From the NCBI GenBank assembly GCA_018340375.1, contig JAFFJZ010000048.1, positions 1,178,001 through 1,242,000 of the forward strand: a stretch of DNA of 64,000 nt, given 5' to 3'. Made by a program: the position numbers and the translations under genes. A model generated the notes under the pieces. That model was not told the origin of the DNA. It worked only from the letters and a program-made list of their open reading frames with translations, and did no database searches. This DNA is from Gonatopus flavifemur (taxonomy: Eukaryota; Arthropoda; Insecta; Hymenoptera; Dryinidae). This document shows positions 12,666-24,344 of the stretch, in pieces; within the stretch, counting starts at the first letter, position 1; each line of letters begins with the position of its first letter.

Positions 12666-13306
12666 TCAGATTGAGCGATCGTGGACTCGTTCGTTTTGTT
12701 TTCTGGGCTTCTTGACCATGTGTGGTATATTACCGGATACTGAACAAGCTTCTTGCACTATTTTAGCTGCCGTATGACGGCCTTCAGAACGTAATTTCAT
12801 TTGTAGGGCTAAAGACAATTCTGCAGTTGACTTAGTTTTACATAGTTCACTCGCTTTTCTGCGTTTTGCTTGGATGGTCGAATTTTCGAATGATGAAGTA
12901 GGACGACCACCCTTCTTGTTTGTTTTATTGGGCATTTCAATGATTGAAAATTTGACTATTCCGTTGAGCCATTTTTCATTCCTGTCGAGAAAAATCTTCA
13001 ATTTTCGGGAAGCTTTATCGTACTTATCAAATATACTTAAACCAAACAATGTAACCTGTCGTCCGATGTGTTTTATATCCTCATCTTTTTTATACGTAAG
13101 TTATTGATGACGTAACTTTTTAGGTGATTGATTTTTGCATTACGTGAGGCACTCTTCACGTTCCGTAAGATATCAAACAACTCTTTCCGTGTTGAAGTGA
13201 ATGACATTATAACGTTGCCAAACTATCAAAGGACAGTAGTCAGAGATTAAATAAAATTCATCCAATACTCTAGAAATTTCCGCATGCTCTACTTAAACCT
13301 TACTTG

Positions 13307-13541
13307 CACGGAGAAAGTGATGTATCAAATATTACTGCATTCACTCGTACATTAGTGCCCGTAAATGAAATAGTGTAATGTTTACAACTGAATGTAGCAA
13401 AACATCGTGCAATTTGGTGCAACTTCATATCATAAAGCATGAGATTTTACTACATTCAGTTGTAAACATTATACTATTTCACTTACGGGCACTAATGTAC
13501 GAGTAAATGTAGTAATATTTGATACATCATTTTTCTGCATG
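13307..13541. mobile_element. MITE with CACGGAGAAA end, palindromic
   Basis: A 235-bp near-perfect palindrome starts CACGGAGAAAGTGATG. The flanks are TG on both sides (13,305-13,306 and 13,542-13,543). It lies upstream of the transposase start, inside the Transib element. Confidence 0.8.
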
Positions 13542-14744
13542 TGATTTATTGTAATGTTGCACGTTGCATATCACTGTTAAAAATTCCCACCGCAAATTTA
13601 AGAATATTTATATTAATTTTGATACAAAAGTTTGTAAGCTATTGACAAAACATATTTTGTTCATTGAATTTCCCATACTTCTATTAAAATTCAAACACAA
13701 TATTATTTTAAAGTGCTTTTCATACAAAATTTAATTGGAATTCTCATAAAATCTGTAGTGAATTTCAAACACAAATATGTGTGTTAATTGCTTCCAAATT
13801 TGGTGTATTCAATTCACAAACTTTTTCAACAGTGTATACCGGAGAACTAATAATTTTACAGATACTGTGTCATAAAAATTAACATACCACTCGTTGCGCA
13901 GGTCTGCGCAGCATAAATAAAAGTGATTTGCAAGTAGGAATCATCTAAGAACACATTGCAAAAACCTCCCAGGGAGAGTTTTTTTAAGTATTTGAGAAAA
14001 TCGTCAATGAAATATCGAAATCGATGATTTCATTCGTACGCACAACTCAAAAACGCAATGTTCCATCCTAACACTCATGTCCCCTGGACAATATTTATTA
14101 TTTTTATATTGAAACAACATGTAAACTTCCACAAAATCCTGAGGGCTTGCAAGCGTTAATTACTTCGAAAACTCTTGTATTATTTTTCGGGAATTTTTAG
14201 AATTTCACAGTAATTTCTGTATCTTACGTAACAATATCTCACAAACTAACTCGCCTTCAGACACAGCGTTACATACCTTCATAATACTAATGTATTGGAG
14301 TAAGAAAATACCAACATTCTTGAATTTTAGAGTATTTCAGAAAAGGGGGTTTTGAGCACTTTTTGTGGATTTTGGCCCACTGTGCCCTGCTGAAAACTGC
14401 TGTTGAAGACGCTCAAGATTTCGAACAGTATCAGTGAGTATCTGAGTGTTTCTGCGAGTACGGCTGGCAAGAAAAATGAGTGCAGATTGAAAACGAAGCA
14501 GTTCCTGACAGCATTCGTGATTGTCAGAAACAAACAGAATGCACAAGCTTGAAAAATGTCAGTTCCTTGCAACAATCGTGATATAATGAAGAATGATTAG
14601 ACTGAGAATGAAATGACTGTCTGAAATGTTGATAGTTGTAAAACGTATTCTGAACAATAAGTTGATTCATAGCATGAGACTGTATGTGGTTGGAGAAGCT
14701 GTTCGGAAATTTAATTGAAACTGATAGGATTCACATGTTGAACG

Positions 14745-15150
14745 ACAAGTCTGCTCTTATACGCTGTTACAGATCCAATATCTCAATGAATCAATCCGAA
14801 TTCCGAGAAAAAATATTATTGAACGATTGCGTGGGAATCGGCTGAAAGAAAATCATCACGTTGTATACCAGTTGAAAAAAATAAATGATTTATTGAATGT
14901 GAGAGTTTCTGACGGAGAATACGATTTGAAATGTTCGTGGGCTTTGACAGGGTTTACATGTTAAACAATAAGTCTGCTCTTATACGCTGTTACGGATCCA
15001 ATATCTTAACGATTCAATCCGAATTCCGAGAAAAAAAATTATTGAACGTTTTCGATGGTATCAGCTGAAAGAAAATCATCACGTTGTATACCGGTTGAGA
15101 AAAATAAATGATTTATTGAATGTGAGAGTTTCTGACGGAGAATGCGGTTT
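14745..15150. repeat. Direct duplication of about 190 bp
   Basis: About 190 bases from 14,745 (AAGTCTGCTCTTATACGCTG) recur from 14,965 at a spacing of about 220 bases, with scattered differences. This is an old tandem duplication inside the CCCTGCTGAAAA element. Confidence 0.75.
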
Positions 15151-15734
15151 GAAATCAAATCCACAGTTGAAATGAATCCTTTTATGCAAAAATGGTGATT
15201 TACAAAATTTTTATAAGTATAATGATTAATCCATTCCTTTGTACTCAATTTATCCAGTACAAACACCTCGTTTATGGATAGGAATCTCAAAGCAACTTAA
15301 CGTTAAAGTATTTCACTGATATTTTGATTAAACAGTTCAGTTTTGATTCGTTAGATCGCCACTGCCGGCCAAAATCAAAACCTCATCAAGTCGCATTTTT
15401 AATGGAAATTTCTTTCCGATATGAACTCATTCTGTAAAATCTGCAATATCAATTGATATTAAAAAAACTCATTCTCGTAAAAAATGTGGCGTAACAAGGT
15501 TTTCCCGTTGTAAAGCAGGACTGGAGTGAAGTTTTCATGCGTCGAACCTCTGGCTTCGTATCGAAATCAAATTTTATTCATAAAAAGTTCAAAATGTAAC
15601 TAAAATCAGATGAGTATTTAATTGTTGAGTGCAATATCAATATCGTAGAGATGGATCAATAAGTAATTCTACTTTCGATATCACATCACGAAGTATATAA
15701 TTTCCAAACTAAAGAACTCAGAAAATTGATAATA

Positions 15735-16205
15735 AAATGTGTAAATCCTCTGAAAATCTGTCACAATTTTGAAGCGGGATTCCAAATTGATTCTGGCTTT
15801 TTTTTTAATATGATGATCGCAGTTGGAAACTTTCATCATTCCGATCAGTCCATGCTGTAGGATACTGGATTCGCCAATACTGTCAGGAACTATCACATTT
15901 CTACGAAGACTGACAAAAACAAAATGATTCTCAATGTGTCACCACCATAAAGATCTATCAAAATCATCGTGGTGAAATCCATACTACTGCGCGTGAATCA
16001 TGAATCTGTAATTTCGCGTAAGAACAGACTGCTGATGAAATATGTAAATCCTCTAGAAAACTGTCATGATTTTGAAGCGGGGATCCAAAGTGATTCTGGC
16101 TTCTTTCAAATATGATGATTGCAGCCAGAAACTTTCATCTTTTCGATCAGTCCACGCTGTAGGATACTGGATTCGCCAATACTGTCAGGAACTATCACAT
16201 TTTGG
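15735..16205. repeat. Direct duplication of about 165 bp
   Basis: The block ending CCAATACTGTCAGGAACTAT is present at about 15,735-15,900 and again at about 16,040-16,203, with moderate divergence. No coding content. Confidence 0.75.
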
Positions 16206-16472
16206 ATCTAGTGATCGGATAACCGTCCTTTCAGATTCTGACTCAAATTTAAACTGTTTCCAACAGGCGTTGCTCATAAATAGAAATGCCAGTCAAAAAC
16301 GCTCAATGAAAATCTTTGACCGGATCTAAGCGGTGCAAGCCATTCCCAAACGCAGTCAAATATTAACTAAATATTTTTTGAGTGTTCCAATGCGGCTATG
16401 CAGAGTCAAAAACCGCTCCAATACTGTCAGAAAATTTTTTGACTGTTTCTGACAGCAATTTTCAGCAGGGAC

Positions 16473-17560
16473 CCTTAATATCTGGAGAATTTCAACATTC
16501 ACTGTAAGAACCCCAAGCAGTTGGGATTTCTCTTATGGAAATAAAATGATCCTTCTTATCTTCTAAACTCATCACCCTGCTAAAAATGCCAGACCAGATC
16601 CTTATACACTTTTGACCCGCATTTGATTGGATTCGTGTGCTTTTGTCTAGTTTGTACAACAGTGCTCATTTGATGTACACACCAGACAAAATCCGATGAA
16701 ACCTGTCGAATTCCGTTAAAAATCTTGCCAGGTTACATTTGGAATCATTTAGCATGGGACAAAAACCGATCAAAATCCGACTGAAAATTTTTTTTCCCGG
16801 TTCTGTCTGATATTTGAAATAGGGTACCTTTTTTTATATCCAACAATCCGCATTGAATCACATCTATTTATTCATATACCTTCCTTTCTCACGTGTATTT
16901 TTTTCTTCGAGGAAACATCATGATGTTGAGATTTTCCGAACTTCATCCTCCATAAAAACGTATTCCTTCGAATCTAAAAAATTGTACTTTGAATAAGTTC
17001 AAATAGACTTTTGGACCTGGTTTCTTTGCAAACAGTGAATATTTCTTCGTTACGTAAAAAAGTTTATTATTCGCTGTTATTTTGGAATAATACATTGATT
17101 TACAATCCGCTCTCTGAATAGTAATGAACAGTGTTTTTTCACTTTATCAAGAAAATACATTCGAGTGAGAGAAAGGTCCACGGTACTATTTAGAAAGCGG
17201 ATTGTACATATAGTTGTTTTAACGAGTCCGGTAACAGTTCTAACGGAAATATTTTTGAATACGTTATTATTGATGAATTCAAAAAATTTTTCTTCAACTG
17301 TATACTATCATATACGTTTCTTCTATCACCCGATAAATCACAAATTCTCAAATAACAGCAATAACATATTATATGAAGATGTTTCCATTGGAACTGTTAC
17401 CGGACTTGTGACAATAACTGTACATGGAAACGATATTTTTGTCAAAAAAATATTCATTCGAACCGATCCAAATCATCATTTCTTAGATTCAAAGAAATAC
17501 TTTTTTCTCCGCACATCTGTTTGATGATTTTGGAAATTTTTTCTGACCAAAGGACAATTT
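16473..17560. other. Non-coding right part of the outer element
   Basis: No gene. A palindrome occurs at about 17,225-17,410 (AGTCCGGTAACAGTTCTAAC against its complement). The 119-codon open frame starting at 17,165 runs through it and looks accidental. Confidence 0.45.
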
Positions 17561-17735
17561 TCCTGACTTTCCCTGACCAAAAATGAAGTTCCCTGACTTT
17601 CCATGACCAAAAGTCAATTTCCTTGACTTTCCAGGTCTGTGGGAACCCTGTAGAGCGCTCAAGGGCCACTGAGAAAATTTTTTGCAGTAAATGTTCACGC
17701 GTAAATATCTATATTATGTTTTGCCCTACTTCTTG

Positions 17736-17846
17736 GTGAAGGTGCACGATATTTCACGGCATCGATAATTTTTATAGAAACTTTGACGAGCTTATATTGA
17801 AATTTATAAAATATCGATATCGTGAAATATCGTGCACTTCTACTTT
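17736..17846. repeat. Small palindrome
   Basis: GGTGCACGATATTTCACG near 17,740 is mirrored by CGTGAAATATCGTGCAC near 17,822. It is MITE-like. No duplication could be assigned. Confidence 0.5.
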
Positions 17847-18504
17847 TTGGATATGAAATGAAGTCGCACTTCTGCATATTTACCGAAATCAGTTCTCGAT
17901 CTGTAAGATATATAAGTGAGTGACAAATAAATATTTGCGAAAGTGCCATTTGGGATGATGGCGATATTTAAAATATGTTGTAGAAAAAGTCAGGAAATAC
18001 CAATGAGTATATCAATATGTAAAATATAGTAGTGAAATGAGTTAGTAAAATTGTATAAGAAAGCTCAGCATTTACGAATATCAAAAAGATTTTCATATAA
18101 AACATCGAAGACATCTTAACCTTAAGGGGCATGGAGTCCTTGAAGAAATGAGCGAAATTTTCTCAAGTACTTTCTGATCAACTAAGCAAGAAACACAAAT
18201 TTCGAACCTGCACTGATATAGTATATGATTATTCCTCTAAATCATGCAAACGATTATAAACATATCAACCAATCTCAATAATTTGTATAACTTGTTTTCT
18301 CATGTTTAGAAATGTTTTGAGCTTTATTTATATTCAGAGCGTAACTCTGGCAGTGCACTTTATTGCTGCATATTACAAATTTGTGATCATCGCTTAGTTG
18401 TTTAGAAACGATGTAGCAAAATTTTATCCGTTTTCTGATGTTCCACGGTCCTTAAAGGAGGGAAAACAAATAAATGAAAAAAATATGTTGCTAAAGTCAC
18501 GGTA

Positions 18505-18510
18505 TTTATT
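18505..18510 (-). terminator. Candidate polyadenylation signal of otu
   Basis: AATAAA on the minus strand, about 295 bases past the otu stop codon. The hexamer is common in AT-rich DNA, so support is weak. Confidence 0.35.
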
Positions 18511-18804
18511 GAGATACTTTACAAATCTACGTGGATTTTACTTTAGATTTATATAAAATCATTATTCCACGTATTAATACATAATTACTCAAAAATCGAT
18601 AATGCGACCACCTATTATATTGATATAATATATATATATTGATACAAAAAATGTAAGAGATATTTTTATACAAAATAAACACTTACGACAAATGAGAATT
18701 GTTCTCATAAACCAAAACGCTTGAAATTTCTATATGTGTTATACGAAATTATTTGATTTTCGAAGAATTTTATATGAACTTCGTTACAAGAACCCAGAAT
18801 CAAT

Positions 18805-21800
18805 TCAATACGGAGATGGTCCTGGCATAGGGTATCCAGAATTAGATCCATACCATTCTGGCATATTTTGTGATGGTCCATTGTAAAAGATTGGTTGTTG
18901 AGGAAACGGAAAAGCTAAAGGAGGACAGACAGGAGGCGGAGGAAAATCTATTCCAGGATAAATGTGAGAATGGGGCGGCTGTTGCAGAACAGCATTGTGA
19001 GGGGGTGGTATACCGGGAGGTAAATTACCATTACCTGACATGTCTTGAACACCGCAAGGCATATGAAAAACTGGACCGTTGGGCGTATAATACTGCTCAG
19101 GATACCCATCAGATTCATTTGGGTAAACCACGGGGGGGTACATCGGTTGTTGCGGGTACGGTCCTGAATATGGATTGAATGGATATTGTACCTGAGGGGG
19201 AATCAAATTTGAGTACTGTGCGAATGGTTCTTGCGCATCGTTCATCTGTCCATGATGTAAAATTTGTTGATCGACGATAAAATTGTTGTATAGATAAGGA
19301 TTGCTATGCATCTGGTGGAACTGAGGTTGTTGGAAATAATTTTGATTATCTAAAAAATAAAGATCATTTGAGTAATCTGTTTATCGATTATACTAAGAAT
19401 TATAAAATCAAGAACGTACTGTATGGAGTTTTTTTGAATCGAAAATTTGCTCCACCGCCTGGACTTTTGTTCGATTTGAAATTTTCTTGATTTGTAAATT
19501 GATTTCTCGTTTTATCACGCACATTGTTATCCGTCAAATATGTTCCGTTGATATTCTGTTTTTGCGTTGGATCCGTGTTGTTATCGTTAGAAGGTTTTGG
19601 AGAACACGTAGGAGTAAACATTTCTTTCTTTTCAGAATTTCTTTCTCTAGATTTTTCGTTTATATTATCATTTCCATCTTGTTTGAGACCTTGGGAAATT
19701 ATTTTTCATTAATAAAAATTGATACAAAAATTGATTATTTCGGGGCTTACCTGATGTATCTTTTATATCGTCATTATCGATATTTCTCGAAGAAAAATTC
19801 GTGTCACATTGAATCTGCTCCATTCCACTGGATGGAATTGTTTCTTTCGAATCATTGCTGTTACAATTGAGCACGGGATACGCGTTGACCGTGTTTGATT
19901 CGTTCACAAATGAAGGTGTGCTATTAGCTAAAAACGTAAGTTTTATAATGACTGAGTAGAAACACAAAAAGAAAATAATGATACATACCATTGAGAGTTT
20001 TGTTGAAATGATTTGGGGGCGCAATATGATTTTCATTCGTATACCACCTGACGTTCTCTTTCGATTCATCACTATTGATATGATTCTTTTTGCTAGTGTT
20101 ATATTCTTTAATCTTCTCGGAATGTACAATCCCAGTCGCGGATGACGATACATCCTTGAAACGATGACCGATGAATATTAAATCTTTTGAATCCTGAAAA
20201 TGATCCAAATTGGTTCAGAAAATATTGTAATTTGTAATAATACTTCAAACACTGGTGAATGAAATTAATGATGAATCATTTTTACTCACATTTTGTAGAT
20301 TGCGTCCATGTGTTTCATAATTTTCCCGTGGAATCTGTTTAGTTTCACTGTAAAAAATATATATAATTTCGTCAAATGTTTATTCGAATTGTCAACATAA
20401 AGATACAAAAAAAGTACCAGAGTTCTCCATTTTGATAATAATTCTTATCCGCGTCCTCTTTCTTCAAAATATGAATATTTTTATTGTCATTATTATGAAT
20501 GACAGGATTTTTGTTGTTTTTGTAGTTGACCGTTTCATCAAAGGTTGTAGAATCTGTTACTTTACGGTTAAACGGGAGTGGGTTCTTCTTCCATTTTTGG
20601 TGTACTGAAAACAAGATATATAAATAAACGTGCATGTTTTTCAGCAAATAATTCATCATTCTCATCTTGTATAAAAAAAAAACACCAACAGCCCTGATCA
20701 AAAAATCCCATTAATCGAATCAATAGGATTCTTCAACTAGAGAGTCTCAATTCTTTTTCTATCAACGGTTTATTTACCGCACGTCTACGAAAATTGGACT
20801 GAGAAATCTGTGTGATTCGCACGGAGTAATACTGTTAAATACTCACTCGATTCGGTAAAGCTGTTCCTTTTTTGAGACCATACTCCGTTAAATTTATATC
20901 TATTTATAACGGGTTTCAACGCGGAATATGGTACAATCCTTTTGTCTCCTGTTTCCTTTATGAACACTATGACAGGATCTTCACTTTCATGAATTTCTTG
21001 AATATAACCATGATAAAATTCGGAATCCTTTGTAGTTACGACCTGCGATCCTTTAGTTTCATTTCCATTTTGATCTCTACTGTCCAGACAGATATTTTCA
21101 AAAAATCTGTCATCGATTAAACTAACTTGTATCAAACATTCGCCCCCAATTTGTAGATCGTTGAGCTTGTGTCTGGTCCAGCCAGCATTTTTCACTTCTA
21201 GAAATTATAATAGATCCATCAAAGAACAAAAAATTAAATAATAATTCAATATAAAAAAATTGTGTGATTATACCTCGTTTCATTTCGTGCCATACATCAA
21301 AGTCTGTGTTACGATACATGTTGGGATCTAAAGCTTTAGCTACTTTATAGGGAAAAGGCGGCGTTTCTTTGGCTACATAATTCATGGCATCATAATTTTC
21401 ACTGGAACTTTCATCATTTTCAAGAGGTTCTGATTGCTTTGAACTGAAAAAGAAATGTATTATCATTATTTTTATACATAGAAAATACATTTTGTAACAA
21501 CTTACCTTTCGAATACAAAATCTTTGGGGGTTGATTTATTCTGTTTGTATGGGGTGCTTGTATCATGTAACATTTTATACACTGTATTCTCTACATTAGG
21601 CATTTCAAAAACGTTCTTGTAAAGTACTTCATACACAAGAGCTGTAATTGAATACATGTTTTAGAAATTTTATAACTAATTGAATCTAGGAAAGGATACG
21701 TACATTGACAAAAAGCAGCATTAATTCTGTGTTCTTTGGGATATACACTTTCATATTGTCGTGGAGGTATATAACATAAATACACTTGATCTCCAGAATT

Positions 21801-22243
21801 ATTGTTCGTAATGGAAGTATAGGTTTGTTTTTGAATATCAAATATTAATACGTTTTTCCCGTACAGCATGGACATGGCACGAATTTCATTGAATCCCCCC
21901 CATTCGGTAAATAAAGTCATTTGTTCGAGATAGCTTTCAAATGGAATAGCGATATCCTAAAACATTTGAGTAATGTCAATGATTCATGTAAATCAAAAGA
22001 AAAACTTCATAAAATTATACATACCGGTTCAAATAAAATTCGATTTTGCCTCATATATTCTACGCACTCTTTTCTAACTCTCAAATGATAATACTGCGTC
22101 AAATAAACTTGTTCGCTAAAAGCTCTGAATAAGCACGTAGAGTCTTTGGGAGAATGCTTTCTAAAGTATCCTGCCTTCTGTAACCATTGATCCACCAACG
22201 CTAAAGGACGTTTGGGGTACTTTCTGTACGTTACCATATTCAT
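18805..22243 (-). CDS. otu: Ovarian tumor (Otu) deubiquitinase-like protein with Tudor domain
   Basis: Eleven coding exons: 22025-22243, 21704-21956, 21506-21641, 21274-21443, 20847-21197, 20418-20604, 20290-20347, 19989-20193, 19751-19927, 19420-19689, 18805-19349. They join in frame to 2,571 nt, 856 residues, close to Drosophila Otu. The start is the first Met of MNMVTYRK. The OTU domain spans about residues 15-165, with D34 and C37 in KDSTCLFRAFSEQ, the catalytic Cys that is Ser in Drosophila Otu. The expected catalytic His is Gln140 (RQYESVYP). A Tudor domain follows at about 276-345. The last about 180 residues are rich in Pro, Tyr, Gln and Asn, a low-complexity tail. In Drosophila Otu acts in germline differentiation as an RNA-linked deubiquitinase. 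A role here is inferred from homology. Untranslated exons were not located. Confidence 0.93.
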
Positions 22244-23626
22244 ACTCCTTCAAAGTAAAACAGATAAAAAATCAAAATCCACCAATTTTCACCCATTTCA
22301 TGATATTTCTCGTAAGATTTTCAACATAAATTGACCTCATTTGCATCAAAATTACTTGCTATAAACAAGAAACTGTCATTTTACGAAAAGAAATAGAAGA
22401 ATTATATAAATAAAACAATATTCAGTGTAATTTTGTAAAATATGCCAATAGAAAAACACTAGATAAGAACAATGAAAAACAACTGATGGTAACAGAGTAT
22501 ATAGATGAGAGAAAATGTAAAAGCATCTTTCAAATTCTAAAACGTACTTTGCGAACATGGAAAACATCTTCTAGAATTTGTTATGTAAAAAAAATCGCTT
22601 ACCCCATATTTGTAATCAAACGAATTGTCTGGATGAGAATTTGTCAAGATTAAAAAAACAAATAGGGAATATACCAAATTGTGCACACGCCAGCGACAAT
22701 ACACGTTATATGACGTTCTTTGTTCCAGGAAGTTCAAAGGAATGTTATAGTTGCAGAAACAAATGATTTTGAATGAAAACGGTTAGCCGGAGGAACGTAC
22801 CGAAGGATCATCAGTGTAAACACATTTGTTTTTATGTACGGCTAATATGATCGTACATTTGACATTCAATAACAAAGGTCAGGTCGATAGAATTTTCTTT
22901 CACGATATATTTTAAGATTTATCATTTATTATCATCGGCAAGTTTAAATACCTGTCGTCATATTTTATCGATAAATTATTTATTAATTCGTAATGATTAA
23001 CGAGGGGTTTCTTAAATACTTTGGGATGAAATTCCAAAACAATTCTTTCGAACGTGAAAGTGCAAATTTGATTTATATCAGAGAGAACTTTACGAATTGA
23101 TAAAACTCGGATTTGTTTTTACATTGTTCGAAATATTTTGAATATTTTGATTTAGGAAGTTTTAGTTGAAGAATAATGTTGTATATTGATTGATTTGCTG
23201 TTTTTTAGTGGGTGAATGTTTCTGTATTAACAAAATGATCGTAACAATGTACGAGACGGAAGAGATGGGTAGGAGGAGGGGTGATTTTTATTTACCGACT
23301 GTTCATTTGTTTTGAAATCACAGAGGAAATGAGGAATGATTTTCGTAGAAAAGTTGAGACGAATGCTGTAGTTCGCTGAGGGTCTTTATTGTGTTTATTC
23401 GATATTTTTAATGGTTATTGAATATCGAAGTTCGAAATTTGATGAATTTTACTTCAGGCTCGTTATCCAATTTTATAAATATCCATCGAAACACCCTTGG
23501 GGAAAGTTTTCTTCGTCCCCGCCCAATTCCCTTGTTATTTTCTCTATTTCTCCCTGAAAACATGAAAAATAATATGGAAATTTTGCAAGTTTGTGAAAAT
23601 GAACAGGGGAAATTTTTCTACGAGAT
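22244..23626. other. otu upstream region, no gene seen
   Basis: AT-rich sequence without a supported coding region. It should hold the otu promoter and any 5' untranslated exon. A possible acceptor, TTTGAAG before GAGTATG, sits just upstream of the start codon. I found no decisive core promoter motif. Confidence 0.35.
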
Positions 23627-23831
23627 CCCAGATAACAATTTTGAGGAATTCTTCCGGAACATTCTAAAAGATATCTTAAAGAATTCTAAAAGATACCTTC
23701 AGAAAACTTCAAGAAATCTCAGATGCAGACTTCCAAAAGATATCTTTTGGTGTTTCATAAGACATCTTTTCGAATTCTTTGAGATATCTTTCAGAATAAT
23801 CCAAAAGAGTGATCCAAAATTGTTATATGGG
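23627..23831. mobile_element. CCCAGATAAC MITE with AAAGATATCTT repeats
   Basis: The ends CCCAGATAACAATTTTG and CAAAATTGTTATATGGG are flanked by AT on both sides. The interior is built from AAAGATATCTT and AGAATTC phrases. It is one of the 2-bp-duplication CCC...GGG elements. Confidence 0.85.
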
Positions 23832-24340
23832 ATGTTGACAAATTTTCTTGAAATGTGTGAAATTTTATTGGGTGCAAGAATATAATTTTTGGAAAAATAA
23901 AATTCCAATGAAATATTTTCAATCAATTGAACAAAAAACCCCGTAGAAAAGTTTTCCCTATTTATTTTCATAAACTTGCCAAATTTCCATGTTCTTTCCA
24001 TGTTTTGAGGAAAAAATAGGGGAAAAAGAAATGTGGGAGATGGTAAAATACAAAATTGATGTTCGATGGAATGTATTCATTTTAAATGAAAATCGATGAA
24101 ATCTTATTAGGAATTCAACGAGAATTCAATGAAGCTTGATGAGCACCAGTAGAAAAGTTTTACCTCGTCCATGCCAAATTTACTTATTCCTTTTCCCATT
24201 TTTTCCTCGAGACATGAAAAATAAGATGGAAATTTAGTAGAATTATGGAAATGAACGAGGGGAACTTTTCTACGAGCAGGAATGAAGAAACATTGTCAAA
24301 TTTTGCGAAAGTTCGTTTCCGAAATTCAATCGAACAATAA
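23832..24340. repeat. Palindromic repeat debris
   Basis: Phrases such as AGTAGAAAAGTTTTACCTCG near 24,148 and their complement near 24,255 form an inverted pair. No gene. Confidence 0.45.
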
Positions 24341-24344
24341 TTAA

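Larger units (their letters stand above)
8091..13207 (-). pseudogene. RAG1/Transib-like transposase, broken
   Basis: The reading order on the minus strand is as follows. It starts at an ATG at 13,205-13,207. A basic N-terminal part follows (to about 12,666, one frameshift near 13,075). A short piece lies at 12,385-12,450, then after the foldback insertion 9,816-8,787, then after a MITE 8,520-8,091. Core signatures are GFDGSSGHS (Asp codon 9,567-9,569), IDGKVCN with a CxxC (TCNICGA; Asp codon 9,238-9,240), GGSGTTNDGNTARQFF, an HxxxxH (SVHKVLVHG) and an EEAQEA acidic motif near 8,337-8,356. CxxC plus HxxxxH matches the zinc site of the RAG1 catalytic core, and the D, D, E order matches its active site. 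Lesions include a TAG after codon 9,321, frameshifts near 9,275 and 9,690, and two insertions. It is not functional. The family call rests on motifs and on the matching element ends. Confidence 0.78.
7641..14384 (-). mobile_element. Transib-type transposon with RSS-like ends
   Basis: Both ends start with the heptamer CACAGTG (7,641-7,647 and, inverted, 14,378-14,384). An 11-base spacer and the nonamer-like ACAAAAAGT (7,659-7,667 and 14,358-14,366) follow. The two 36-base ends differ at one position. The element is flanked by a GC-rich 5-bp direct repeat, CCCTG (7,636-7,640 and 14,385-14,389). CAC-starting ends resembling V(D)J signals and 5-bp GC-rich duplications are established traits of Transib, the proposed ancestor of RAG1. 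The minus strand carries a broken RAG1/Transib-like transposase gene, so gene and ends agree. The 6.7-kb length is inflated by a foldback (9,819-12,382) and two MITEs; without them the element is about 3.7 kb. Confidence 0.85.
7636..16470. mobile_element. CCCTGCTGAAAA element split by a Transib insertion
   Basis: The ends are CCCTGCTGAAAA (CCCTG at 7,636-7,640, then repeated and continued at 14,385) and TTTTCAGCAGGG ending at 16,470. The flanks are AC at 7,634-7,635 and 16,471-16,472. The Transib element landed inside the first five bases, so CCCTG is now present on both sides of it. The part outside the Transib, 14,385-16,470, has no coding region but has two internal duplications (listed separately). 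Confidence 0.75.
6439..17650. mobile_element. Outer transposon with CAGGGTTCCCACA ends, swollen by nested insertions
   Basis: The 13-bp ends CAGGGTTCCCACA (6,439) and TGTGGGAACCCTG (ending 17,650) are directly flanked by the same six bases, TAGAGC, at 6,433-6,438 and 17,651-17,656. This supports one inserted unit. Subterminal TTCCCTGACTTTCC phrases occur near both ends in the same orientation. Removing the insert at 7,636-16,470 leaves about 2.4 kb with no coding capacity, so the unit was probably non-autonomous. The CAGGG start is hAT-like, but a 6-bp duplication is not the usual 8, so the superfamily stays open. Confidence 0.7.

Noticed and set aside
7641..14384. Domesticated RAG-like recombinase gene
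   Set aside because: The frame is broken by stops, frameshifts and insertions, and the gene sits inside its own transposon ends; it is a dead element, not a host gene.
17165..17524. 119-codon open frame (+)
   Set aside because: It runs through a palindromic repeat, with no domain and AT-driven composition; read as accidental.
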